DNA from: Pseudoxanthomonas sp. z9
GTDB lineage: Bacteria; Pseudomonadota; Gammaproteobacteria; Xanthomonadales; Xanthomonadaceae
DNA: 64,000 bases
Direction: 5' to 3'
NCBI RefSeq assembly: GCF_006542425.1
Contig: NZ_VFID01000009.1
Coordinates: 62,001-126,000, forward strand
In this document: in pieces, positions 1-7,841 of the stretch
Layout of the letters: each line of letters begins with the position of its first letter
Position numbering within the stretch: the first letter of the stretch is position 1
Made by a program: the position numbers and the translations under genes
The notes under the pieces: generated by a model
What the model saw: only the letters and a program-made list of their open reading frames with translations
What the model was told of the DNA's origin: nothing
Databases searched by the model: none

Positions 1-517
1 TCTTCACCAACCGCCAGGCGATCAATTCTAGCGAAGCTTTCACAAGCTTTCGGCAGTCCCAAATTGTGCTGTGACCACAGCATCCAGCCGGCTTGGCCGC
101 GCTAACTGGCCTGTCTGGCCTGAAGGTCCAGATAATTGTCGCTTTCGTAGGTGGGCTCAGGGCAGGTACACAAGAAGAAACAAGCGCGACGGCGCCAGAC
201 TTGCGTCCAGCGTCCCTCTGGCTGCGCGCTAGATATATCTCTTCGCCCTTTCGGCGGTTACGTTCGCGCTCTAGTGCCGCTCGCTGGCCGCCCGCCCGTC
301 CAGTGGCCGTTTATCCAGTCACGTATCGAGCCCCCCCGACTTGGGCGGCCAGAGAAAACGGTGGATGAGCTCTTCAGGATCAATGTCACACGGAGACCGG
401 ACACGACGCTGGCCATCACGCTACCGCTTGAACGGGCGTCAGGCTTACAGAAGGAGCTGTTAGCTGCTGTCGCCAAGTCCCCGGGGTAGTGGAATCCGGT
501 AACGATCATTCGAATTA
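1..517. other. Left-edge stretch with no supportable gene
   Basis: This stretch lies beyond the 3' end of the subtilase gene. Short open frames exist on both strands (for example 151-489 plus and 258-509 minus), but none has a recognisable domain, a good ribosome binding site or the codon bias of its neighbours. Two small structures are visible. One is a direct repeat of AAGCTTTC at 34-41 and 44-51. The other is a 7-bp inverted repeat, TGCTGTG at 67-73 and CACAGCA at 76-82, with a 2-nt spacer. If the flanking genes are transposon cargo, the left part of the element would lie here or further left. I see no clear terminal repeat. Confidence 0.5.
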
Positions 518-3118
518 CTAGCCAGCGACGACTTGCACAGGCGGTTCGATTCGCTGACGGATCTCATGGTATAGCGGAATCACCGAGTCGATTGCTACTT
601 CTAGTGAGACGCATAGACCAAATCGAATTGGCTCCGCGAAACTTCCGGCGTCTTCCTCACAATTCACCTTGCATGTGAACTTGGCTCCATCAACATAAAC
701 AAGAGCTCGTTCTCCTTCAAAAATTTGGTGTTGCACTGTGCCGCGGCGCGCGGCATTGTGCTCTGCTGAGTTTTCTCGCTCTACACCCAGTTCGTTACCG
801 ACATCCGTCATCCACAGACGTGCGCGTCGGTAACCTTGATGGGCGTGGTTAGTTGGAGAAATCCAAGCCAGGGTGGCGGTCATCCGTCGCCATTCTGTCG
901 TTCTAGCCAAGCTCGGAGGCAATGGCGCCGAGAACTCAAATGCGCTGCCTGCACTGAGAGCTCCCACGCCGAGTATCGTTGCTCTCTTGGCTGTGGAGGC
1001 GAGCGATCGTTCTGGATTCAGGGCACCATATCCCAACCATCTAGCCAAGAAATCCTTTTCCTTCCTACGCCTCGCAGCTGTGTCCTGGACCTCTGCTATA
1101 TCTGTCCTAAGCGCTAAAAGCATGGCTGGTAAATCACCCCATGAAGCCCCATGCACCAACAAAGCTTTGATCAGTACAGCATCGTATTGAGGACCTGGCG
1201 CTGAAGGAATTGCCCTTCTCAATTCTTCAAGTTCTTCGTAAATCTGCGCTGCCAGCCTGCTTGTCAGTGCCGCAGCATTGCTAGTTCCTCGCGAGTACCC
1301 CGTAGGGTCTGAACCACCAGTTAGCGGTGGCAACGCAACGCGCTGTCCGGGTGGCCGACGTGCCAGAACAGATTCGACCTTGGTAATGTGTGGTTCGCCG
1401 CCGAACGCTTCAGTATGTAGACATCGGCCGCCTGGGGCCAAAAGATCCGGCTTTATTGACCGTTTGTAACCATGGCCAATTCTGGAGAGCGGACTCACTC
1501 CAGGCATGTTGAATAGATCGAGGCGGTCGGCCACCGGGACTGCGTGGGAAGCATCGGCATGCAGTGCACCTACTGTCAGCGCGTTCATTGCCTCAGCAGG
1601 CGATATCAATCTGCGTCGGTCAGCCTGCTGCAGCAGCGCGCCTAGCGCGAGGCCGCGTCTCTGCGCTTCATGCATGGCGACCAACTCCCCACGAGGTACA
1701 AGGAGCTCCAAGCTGCTAGCATCGTTGCCCGCGCTCACTATGAAGAGCACGTTGTAGCGATGAGAAAGCCAATCGATCAAGCGGGCCCACGGGGAAATGT
1801 CTCGTGAGAAGATTCTGTTTGCGTCGCCAAGTGAGAGATTGATGATCTTTACGCTTGGTGCCAATGGTGCGCTGCCGGCCTCTCCTTGACATATCCGCTT
1901 TACTGCTCGATGTACCAAATCAATTAGTAATACATCGTTCGGCACCGCTTCGGAACGCCTATCGTGGTAATTATCTTCAGGGTCAGGCCTTAGAACTGGG
2001 CGGACGTAGATCTTTCGGGTCAGGGGCGCTTCCTTGGCATCAAGCTCGCCGTGAAAGATGAGCGATGCCATTGCTGTCCCGTGAACGCGATCCTTGGCTT
2101 CATAGTTTGAAGCCCAATCGTCGGGGTCATCTATCGTGATAGCGTCTCTCAATAAAGCATGATTTGCCATTGGCAACCCATCAAGGAGTGCAAGGACCGG
2201 GGGCGCGCGCTCCTGCACTCGAACTTCCGCGACAACTTGTTCGCCTTCCTCTACTTCTCCTCCCTCGACGCACTGCGGCCTGGGTCGGAAGTACATGATC
2301 CGGTCCGAGAGGATAAGATCATTCAAATCCCCCCTCAGAATTTCCTCGATAGAGTTTCGAGGCAGCTCTACAAGGATGCCTTGATAGGCTATTTCATTAA
2401 TGTGAGCTTCGCTTATGACGATGCCATTGAGGGCACTTACAAGTTCGCGTACCTGCGCTATTGTGGCCGCGTTCTTGGCGAAGGACCTGAAGTACCACGT
2501 CTCAATCTCAAAGCGAATGAGGTCCTTCCCGCTATCCACCTCGTCCTGCCAGTATGTGAGAACATCGGTATTGAGTCGGTCTCGCACGTCCCAGTAACGA
2601 ATCGTCTTTAGGTGCTTGAAGACATACTTGAATGATCCATATCCGTCATCGAATGGAGCCTCTGGATCTCGCTCGTATCGCTGCCAGAGCGCTATCAGCT
2701 GATCCAGTGCCTCCTTGTTTGACCCAACGAGAAAGATGCGCCCCGCCAAATTCGACATGGGCGCATCGGGGACAGAGAAGTCCTCGTCTGGCGCCACCTG
2801 GTCTTCCATAAGCTCGAAGAGCCATTCCAGGCCCTGAATGCGTCCTACGGCTTTCGCGAATCTGTCGATGGAACCCATGACCTCCATCACGAGAACCAGC
2901 TCGGGATTGTCTACAGGTGAATGGCCGTTAGCTTTTAACCGTCTACCCTCCATTGCGCTCTGTAGAACAGAAAACTGTGGCGCGATGCGCTCGCGTTGCC
3001 GCTCTATCGGAGGGGTTTGGATGAGAGGCGGACGACCATTCAGCTCGTCACGCGCTAACGCCGCGCGCTCGGGAAAAAACAGTAATGGAAACTCACCTTG
3101 CGACATCCATGTCTCCAT
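518..3118 (-). CDS. Subtilisin-like serine protease (IetS-like, peptidase S8)
   Basis: An 866-residue cytoplasmic-type protein with no signal peptide. A long N-terminal region of about 300 residues precedes a peptidase S8 domain. The catalytic triad is visible as Asp313 (LLDG), His346 (VHGTAMAS) and Ser613 (GTSNAA), with the SAGND oxyanion-region motif near 462-466 and PDLLAPGG near 557-564. About 220 residues follow the Ser motif. The gene starts 4 nt after the stop of the AAA-ATPase gene, so the two are co-transcribed. A cytoplasmic S8 protease next to a small AAA ATPase is the arrangement of IetS/IetA. That pair was described as a plasmid toxin-antitoxin system from an Agrobacterium Ti plasmid and later listed among anti-phage defence systems. 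By that analogy this is the toxic/effector protease. The gene is clearly poorer in GC than the chromosome from 15 kb on. The family call is firm; the role is inferred. Confidence 0.85.
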   Translation of the reverse strand: METWMSQGEFPLLFFPERAALARDELNGRPPLIQTPPIERQRERIAPQFSVLQSAMEGRRLKANGHSPVDNPELVLVMEVMGSIDRFAKAVGRIQGLEWLFELMEDQVAPDEDFSVPDAPMSNLAGRIFLVGSNKEALDQLIALWQRYERDPEAPFDDGYGSFKYVFKHLKTIRYWDVRDRLNTDVLTYWQDEVDSGKDLIRFEIETWYFRSFAKNAATIAQVRELVSALNGIVISEAHINEIAYQGILVELPRNSIEEILRGDLNDLILSDRIMYFRPRPQCVEGGEVEEGEQVVAEVRVQERAPPVLALLDGLPMANHALLRDAITIDDPDDWASNYEAKDRVHGTAMASLIFHGELDAKEAPLTRKIYVRPVLRPDPEDNYHDRRSEAVPNDVLLIDLVHRAVKRICQGEAGSAPLAPSVKIINLSLGDANRIFSRDISPWARLIDWLSHRYNVLFIVSAGNDASSLELLVPRGELVAMHEAQRRGLALGALLQQADRRRLISPAEAMNALTVGALHADASHAVPVADRLDLFNMPGVSPLSRIGHGYKRSIKPDLLAPGGRCLHTEAFGGEPHITKVESVLARRPPGQRVALPPLTGGSDPTGYSRGTSNAAALTSRLAAQIYEELEELRRAIPSAPGPQYDAVLIKALLVHGASWGDLPAMLLALRTDIAEVQDTAARRRKEKDFLARWLGYGALNPERSLASTAKRATILGVGALSAGSAFEFSAPLPPSLARTTEWRRMTATLAWISPTNHAHQGYRRARLWMTDVGNELGVERENSAEHNAARRGTVQHQIFEGERALVYVDGAKFTCKVNCEEDAGSFAEPIRFGLCVSLEVAIDSVIPLYHEIRQRIEPPVQVVAG

Positions 3119-3122
3119 GTGA

Positions 3123-4103
3123 TCAGGTTTGAGTGGCTACACTGAACCTTGATTGCCATTGCTTTAGACGATCCTGAAGAATCATCTTCAAGTTGGCATT
3201 GGGCAGTGAGAGCACGTATCGCCGCTGAACGTCTTCGCAGAACTGCTCTAGATCAGAGAAGTTGCCGACATTGAGCTTTGCTGCCAGAGACTTTGGCGTC
3301 ATACCAAGCGGGGCTTCCAACTTGTCTTGCAGCCGACGGAACCAATCCTCCTTCTGCTCCAGCGTGGGCGCAGGCATTTCCAAGCGCAACTGGAATCTAC
3401 GCCAGACCGCACGATCAAGGAGTTCGGCGTGATTGGTAGCAGTAATGACCACGACATGGCTTGGAAGAGCGTCAATCTGCAGGAGTAGTGAACTGACAAC
3501 GCGCTTAATCTCGCCTGTTTCGTGCGTATCACCACGCTCTTTACCTAACGTGTCGAACTCATCGAAGAAAAGAACGCATTGATGAGTGCGCACGAAATCG
3601 AAAAGCCGCTTAAGGCGACTGCTCGTCTCACCAAGAAAGCTACCTATTACCGCCTCATAGCGCACTACGAAGAGAGGCGCCATTAGTTCATGCGCGACCG
3701 CTTCTGCCAAGGAAGTTTTTCCATTCCCTGGTGCGCCCGACAGCAACATGCGATGGCGCGGCTCTAATCCATAGGAGCGCAGAAGGTCGCGCCTTTGCTG
3801 CTCTTCAACTAGTTCACGGCAGGCTGCCCGGACTCCGTCATTAAGCAGCATGGAGTCCAAGGGGCGCGCCGGCTCGATCTCATACAGTAATCCCCCATGG
3901 CCGCCATCGTGCGCCCGGATCACATCTGCGGTCCGTCCGCGCGGTGTCGCCGACTTCAGGTTCTGAACCAGTCGGTCCGCCAGTTGGTGGTGTTGCTTGG
4001 CGCGTTCCTCAGCCGCCATCGCTTCGACGGTGGTGCGGAAGAGCTGCTGGTCGCCCTCACTACCAGCCTTCACCAAGTTAACGATTAGGTCTGCTCGGGA
4101 CAT
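3123..4103 (-). CDS. AAA-family ATPase (IetA-like) partner of the subtilase
   Basis: A small single-domain AAA ATPase (331 residues from 4118, 326 from 4103). Numbered from 4118, it shows Walker A GAPGNGKT at 128-135, Walker B CVLFFDEFD at 181-189, a sensor-1 TATN motif near 236 and arginines in RAVWRRF near 246-252. The N-terminal 90 residues are helical and carry no known domain. I prefer the ATG at 4103 because AGGTGG lies about 5 nt upstream; the ATG at 4118 lacks a comparable site. It is the first gene of a two-gene operon with the S8 protease and is divergent from a ribbon-helix-helix gene. In the IetAS model the ATPase acts as the antitoxin or controlling partner of the protease. That role is inferred from family and context only. 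Confidence 0.82.
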   Translation of the reverse strand: MSRADLIVNLVKAGSEGDQQLFRTTVEAMAAEERAKQHHQLADRLVQNLKSATPRGRTADVIRAHDGGHGGLLYEIEPARPLDSMLLNDGVRAACRELVEEQQRRDLLRSYGLEPRHRMLLSGAPGNGKTSLAEAVAHELMAPLFVVRYEAVIGSFLGETSSRLKRLFDFVRTHQCVLFFDEFDTLGKERGDTHETGEIKRVVSSLLLQIDALPSHVVVITATNHAELLDRAVWRRFQLRLEMPAPTLEQKEDWFRRLQDKLEAPLGMTPKSLAAKLNVGNFSDLEQFCEDVQRRYVLSLPNANLKMILQDRLKQWQSRFSVATQT

Positions 4104-4173
4104 ATACCCACCTGACATTGCTCATGTTCGTCTATGCCGCGTGCCGCTGTCCACGCACGGCCATTGAACTCTG

Positions 4174-4188
4174 CCCCCGTCTCGGGGG
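4174..4188. promoter_or_regulatory. GC hairpin in the leader of the subtilase/ATPase operon
   Basis: CCCCCG (4174-4179), a 3-nt loop and CGGGGG (4183-4188) form a perfect 6-bp stem between the probable promoter region and the ATPase start. On the minus strand no U-run follows, so it is more likely a leader structure than a strong terminator. The function is unknown. Confidence 0.35.
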
Positions 4189-4196
4189 TTGTGACG

Positions 4197-4222
4197 ATAT
4201 TTATATTATCATAAATATGATA
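4197..4222. promoter_or_regulatory. AT-rich overlapping palindromes, probable RHH operator/promoter
   Basis: Two overlapping perfect inverted repeats sit in the divergent intergenic region. The first is ATATTTAT (4197-4204), 6 nt, then ATAAATAT (4211-4218). The second is TATCAT (4207-4212), 4 nt, then ATGATA (4217-4222). The block ends about 10 nt before the ATG of the ribbon-helix-helix gene and is strikingly AT-rich in a high-GC genome. Short tandem palindromes next to an RHH gene are the usual arrangement for an autoregulatory operator. It may also control the divergent protease/ATPase operon. Confidence 0.6.
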
Positions 4223-4232
4223 TGTTTTATTC

Positions 4233-4457
4233 ATGTCGAGCTTGGAAAGACTCAGCTTTTGCCTAGCAGAGGATGAAATCGAGGCCTTGGAAGCCCTGCG
4301 TCACCGGCTGGGTCTACAGGGCGTGCTTTTCAACCGAAGCGAAGTTATCCGTGCAGCCCTCCATCACCTAGCTGGGCAGGGTGACGCAGACTTGCTCCTC
4401 GCAATCTCAGGAATGCCCCGATTCAAACCTGGAAGGCGAGCCAAGCGAGCCGAATAG
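4233..4457 (+). CDS. Ribbon-helix-helix (CopG/Arc-like) DNA-binding protein
   Basis: A 74-residue protein with an N-terminal ribbon-helix-helix pattern. A beta strand near residues 4-10 (LERLSFCLA) is followed by two helices with the family signature (EDEIEALEALRHRLG, then NRSEVIRAALHHLAG), and the basic tail ends FKPGRRAKRAE. Proteins of this size and fold bind DNA as dimers to short palindromes and are often antitoxins or autorepressors. It is divergent from the ATPase gene across 129 nt, with overlapping palindromes just upstream of its own start. No strong Shine-Dalgarno is seen, so it may be leaderless or weakly translated. I infer that it regulates the ietAS-like pair. A regulator is not, to my knowledge, a required part of that module. 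Confidence 0.7.
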   Translation: MSSLERLSFCLAEDEIEALEALRHRLGLQGVLFNRSEVIRAALHHLAGQGDADLLLAISGMPRFKPGRRAKRAE

Positions 4458-4673
4458 CTGGCGGCACAAAGAGCATTCTGGGAAATATCGCCTTCTGGGC
4501 ATCGCTTTCCGAGAAATCTCGCCACTGGCTCAACTTCGATCTCCCCCGAAGCTGCGAATGCTGATATTGACAGGACACCGTGCCGGGCTGAGCACAGCGC
4601 TGATGCTGGCCACCCGGTTTCGATGTCCGCTATCGACCGGCTGAATCCGCCACCCTAAGCGACATTCCCGCTA

Positions 4674-5558
4674 TTACATCCGCAGCGCATCCACCACCAG
4701 CGAAAACGCCGGCGAGTGCTGGCGCCGGCTCGGGTAGTAAAGATGGTATCCCGAAAACGGCGGACACCAGTCCTGAAGTACGCGCACCAAGCGACCTTCT
4801 TCGATGTGAGGCGCAAATTCTTCCTCCGGTAGGAACGCGATGCCTGCGCCGTCGAGGGCTGCCAGCACGATATGGGGCGAGGTATTGAAGATCGCCTGGC
4901 CCTCGACACGCACGTTCACTTGTCGCCCACGGCGCTCGAATTCCCAAACGTACACGCCGCCGGAGGGGAAACGGATGTTGATGCAATTGTGTCGCGTCAG
5001 GTCCTCGGGAACCTTTGGCGCGGGATTCTTGGCGAAGTAGGCAGGCGATGCCACGGCCGCCATACGCAGCTTGGAACTTATCGGTATCGCGATCATGTCC
5101 TTGTCGATGCTCTCGCCCAGACGCACACCGGCATCGAAACGGTCAGCGACGATATCGCGGAGCCCATAGCTGACGTCGAACTCGATGCGGATGTCCGGAT
5201 AGTGATGCATCACCGGCATGAGCTTGGGCAACAGGATTGTGCGCAGGACCCAGTCACCGCAGGTGATGCGTACCGATCCTGCGGGTTTGTCCCGCAGTTC
5301 GGTCAGTGCATCCAGCTCGGATTCGATTTCGTCGAAGCGGTTGCCGATGGCCTGGAGTAGCCGCTCGCCTGCCGGCGTCGGCGACACGCTGCGCGTGGTG
5401 CGGGTCAGCAGCCGGATTTCCAGCCGCTCCTCCAGAGCCTTGATGGCCTGGCTGAGGGCCGACTGGGAGACCCCCAGCACCGCACCGGCGCGGGTGAAGC
5501 TCCCTTCCCGGGCAACGGTGACGAAGGCCAGCAGGTCATTAAGGTTGCGTCGCGCCAT
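4674..5558 (-). CDS. LysR-family transcriptional regulator
   Basis: A 294-residue LysR-type regulator. The N-terminal winged helix-turn-helix is clear at about residues 5-65 (LLAFVTVAREGSFTRAGAVL, then QSALSQAIKALE) and is followed by a substrate-binding-like effector domain. It is divergent from a zinc alcohol dehydrogenase, alpha/beta hydrolase, MFS exporter and cyclophilin-like lipoprotein series. LysR regulators in this arrangement usually activate the divergent operon in response to a small molecule. A LysR-box-like inverted repeat lies in the shared intergenic region at 5584-5598. The effector cannot be read from the sequence. Confidence 0.92.
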   Translation of the reverse strand: MARRNLNDLLAFVTVAREGSFTRAGAVLGVSQSALSQAIKALEERLEIRLLTRTTRSVSPTPAGERLLQAIGNRFDEIESELDALTELRDKPAGSVRITCGDWVLRTILLPKLMPVMHHYPDIRIEFDVSYGLRDIVADRFDAGVRLGESIDKDMIAIPISSKLRMAAVASPAYFAKNPAPKVPEDLTRHNCINIRFPSGGVYVWEFERRGRQVNVRVEGQAIFNTSPHIVLAALDGAGIAFLPEEEFAPHIEEGRLVRVLQDWCPPFSGYHLYYPSRRQHSPAFSLVVDALRM

Positions 5559-5583
5559 GGGCCTAGTCTGGCACGATCAATTA

Positions 5584-5598
5584 ATTAGTAAAGCTAAT
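5584..5598. promoter_or_regulatory. LysR-box-like inverted repeat
   Basis: ATTAG (5584-5588), 5 nt, CTAAT (5594-5598) is a perfect inverted repeat that fits the T-N11-A pattern of LysR-type sites. It stands 25 bp upstream of the LysR start and upstream of the alcohol dehydrogenase. It is the probable binding site for the LysR protein at both promoters. Confidence 0.5.
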
Positions 5599-5628
5599 AT
5601 GGTCTAAAAGCATTAATCCACTAATCAA

Positions 5629-6735
5629 GTGAATCGCGCGAGGGGAGAATTTCCGCACCCTGCTTCCTGGCCCAGAGAAACCCCATGTCTGTCAATAGCG
5701 TACGGCGCCTATGCCGGCGACAAACCCTTGGAGCCGATGGAGATCACCCGTCGGGCATCCGGCCCCCACGACGTGCAGATCGAAATCGCTTTCTGCGGCA
5801 TCTGCCACTCCGACCTGCACCAGGTCCGCGCCGAATGGGCAGGCACCCAGTTCCCTTGCGTGCCGGGCCACGAGATCGTCGGGCGGGTCGCGGCCGTGGG
5901 TGCGCATGTCAACGGCTTCCAGCCCGGTGATCTAGTCGGTGTCGGCTGCATGGTCGACAGCTGCAAGCACTGCGAAGACTGCGCCAGCGGGTTGGAGAAC
6001 TATTGCGATGGCATGGTCGGCACCTACAACTTCCCGACGCCGGACGCCCCCGGCTGGACGCTGGGCGGCTACTCCCAGCAGATCGTCGTCCATGAGCGCT
6101 ACGTGCTGCGCGTGCGCCATGCAGAAGAACAACTGGCGGCGGTCGCGCCGCTGCTGTGTGCCGGTATTACCACGTATTCGCCGCTGCGGCACTGGAATGC
6201 CGGTCCCGGCAAGAAGGTCGGTGTGGTCGGCATCGGCGGCCTCGGGCACATGGGCATCAAGCTCGCTCATGCGATGGGTGCGCATGTCGTTGCCTTCACG
6301 ACCTCCGAGTCCAAGCGCGATGCCGCCTTGGCGCTGGGTGCCGACGAGGTCGTGGTCTCCCGCAACACGGACGAGATGGCCGCACACGCGAAGAGCTTCG
6401 ACCTGATCGTCAACACGGTGGCTGCATCGCACGACCTTGATGCCTTCCTCATTCTGCTCAAGCGCGACGGCGCAATGGTGCTGGTCGGCGCGCCCGCCAC
6501 GCCGCATCCGTCACCGGGCGTGTTCAACCTCATCACCAAGCGCCGCACGCTGGCCGGCTCGATGATCGGCGGCATCCCGGAAACCCAAGAAATGCTCGAT
6601 TTTTGCGCCGAGCACGGGATCGTGGCCGACATCGAACTGGTCCGGGCCGACGAAATCAATACCGCCTACGAGCGAATGCTCAAGAGCGACGTCAAGTATC
6701 GCTTCGTGATCGACAACGCCACGCTTGCCGCTTGA
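5629..6735 (+). CDS. Zinc-dependent alcohol dehydrogenase (YahK/CAD-like), possible start frameshift
   Basis: A medium-chain NAD(P)-dependent alcohol/aldehyde reductase. The catalytic zinc motif CGICHSDLH and GHEIVG, the four-cysteine structural zinc site (CKHCEDCASGLENYC) and the Rossmann motif GIGGLGHMG are all present. The open frame begins at a poor GTG at 5629 with no Shine-Dalgarno. The expected family N-terminus (M-x-x-x-AYGAY) is encoded just after an ATG at 5685, but that ATG is one base out of frame. Removing one A from 5694-5695 would give MSVIAYGAYAGDKPLEP in frame. So either the real start is 5685 with a 1-bp insertion or sequencing error, or translation begins upstream. It is first in a tight operon with the hydrolase and exporter. 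Likely substrates are aromatic or aliphatic aldehydes. Confidence 0.88.
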   Translation: MNRARGEFPHPASWPRETPCLSIAYGAYAGDKPLEPMEITRRASGPHDVQIEIAFCGICHSDLHQVRAEWAGTQFPCVPGHEIVGRVAAVGAHVNGFQPGDLVGVGCMVDSCKHCEDCASGLENYCDGMVGTYNFPTPDAPGWTLGGYSQQIVVHERYVLRVRHAEEQLAAVAPLLCAGITTYSPLRHWNAGPGKKVGVVGIGGLGHMGIKLAHAMGAHVVAFTTSESKRDAALALGADEVVVSRNTDEMAAHAKSFDLIVNTVAASHDLDAFLILLKRDGAMVLVGAPATPHPSPGVFNLITKRRTLAGSMIGGIPETQEMLDFCAEHGIVADIELVRADEINTAYERMLKSDVKYRFVIDNATLAA

Positions 6736-6761
6736 TTGCGGCACAACTCGAAGGAACCGCC

Positions 6762-7841
6762 ATGAACAAGTACAAAGTCGGACGCCGCGGCCTGATCAAA
6801 CTGGCCAGCCTGGCTGTCTTGGTCGGCGCGTCGCCGGCCTTCGCCCAATCCAATCCGTCCGTAACCGGAGCAAGCACCATGCAGTTGACTCAGGAGTGGG
6901 ACAAGGTCTTCCCCAGGAGCAACAAGGTCGACCACCGGAAGGTGACGTTCAAGAACCGCTATGGCATCACCTTGGCGGCCGACTTGTACGCGCCAAAGAA
7001 TGCCAGCGGAAAGCTGCCCGCGATCGCCGTGGGTGGCCCCTTCGGCGCGGTGAAGGAGCAATCATCCGGCCTGTATGCGCAAACGATGGCCGAACGCGGC
7101 TTCGTCACCCTGGCGTTCGATCCGTCGTATACCGGCGAAAGCGGCGGCGAACCGCGCAACGTCGCCTCGCCGGACATCAACACCGAGGATTTCAGCGCTG
7201 CCGTCGATTTCCTGGGCCTGCAGCCCAATGTCGATCGTGAGCGCATCGGCATCATCGGCATTTGCGGCTGGGGCGGCATGGCGTTGAACGCCGCCGCCGT
7301 GGACAAGCGCATCAAGGCCGTCGTGACCAGCACCATGTACGACATGACCCGCGTCATGTCCAGGGGCTACAACGACAGCGTGACCCTCGAACAGCGCACG
7401 CAGAGCCTGGAGCAACTGAGCCGGCAGCGTTGGCAGGACGCGGCGAGCGGAACGCCAGCGTACGGCCCGCCCATGAATGAACTGAAGGGCGGCGAAGCGC
7501 AGTTCCTGGTGGATTACCACGACTACTACAAGACGCCGCGCGGATTCCATCCGCGCTCGGTCAACTCGAACGGCTCGTGGACGGTTACAAACCCGCTGTC
7601 GTTCATGAACATGCCGCTGCTGACCTACATCAAGGAAATTTCGCCGCGCCCTATCCTGTTCATCCATGGCGAGAAGGCCCACTCGCGCTACTTCAGCGAA
7701 ACCGCCTACGCGGCCGCAGCACAACCGAAGGAACTGATGATCATCCCCGGCGCCAACCACACAGACCTGTATGACCGGGTAGACGTGATTCCGTTCGAAA
7801 GGATGACGGCCTTCTTCGAGCAAAACCTGGCCGCGAAATGA
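6762..7841 (+). CDS. Secreted alpha/beta hydrolase with Cys nucleophile
   Basis: A 359-residue alpha/beta hydrolase of the dienelactone hydrolase-like (YcjY-like) group. Start chosen at ATG 6762 with AAGGA 6-7 nt upstream, followed by a signal peptide with two arginines (GRRGLIKLASLAVL, cleavage after AFAQ), so export through Tat is possible. The nucleophile elbow reads GICGWGG with Cys168 in place of the usual Ser. A late GANHTDLYD motif supplies the likely catalytic His. The stop overlaps the start of the MFS gene by ATGA, showing translational coupling. Co-expression with an alcohol dehydrogenase and exporter suggests detoxification or turnover of a small carbonyl or ester compound; the substrate is unknown. 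Confidence 0.82.
   Translation: MNKYKVGRRGLIKLASLAVLVGASPAFAQSNPSVTGASTMQLTQEWDKVFPRSNKVDHRKVTFKNRYGITLAADLYAPKNASGKLPAIAVGGPFGAVKEQSSGLYAQTMAERGFVTLAFDPSYTGESGGEPRNVASPDINTEDFSAAVDFLGLQPNVDRERIGIIGICGWGGMALNAAAVDKRIKAVVTSTMYDMTRVMSRGYNDSVTLEQRTQSLEQLSRQRWQDAASGTPAYGPPMNELKGGEAQFLVDYHDYYKTPRGFHPRSVNSNGSWTVTNPLSFMNMPLLTYIKEISPRPILFIHGEKAHSRYFSETAYAAAAQPKELMIIPGANHTDLYDRVDVIPFERMTAFFEQNLAAK

Noticed and set aside
67..82. TGCTGTG-AC-CACAGCA palindrome, considered as a Clp/CRP or LexA site
   Set aside because: Spacing fits neither TGTGA-N6-TCACA nor CTGT-N8-ACAG, and no gene start lies beside it. Kept only as an uncharacterised palindrome.
151..489. Possible small gene at the left edge
   Set aside because: GTG start without Shine-Dalgarno, no domain, and an unrelated frame of similar size on the other strand.
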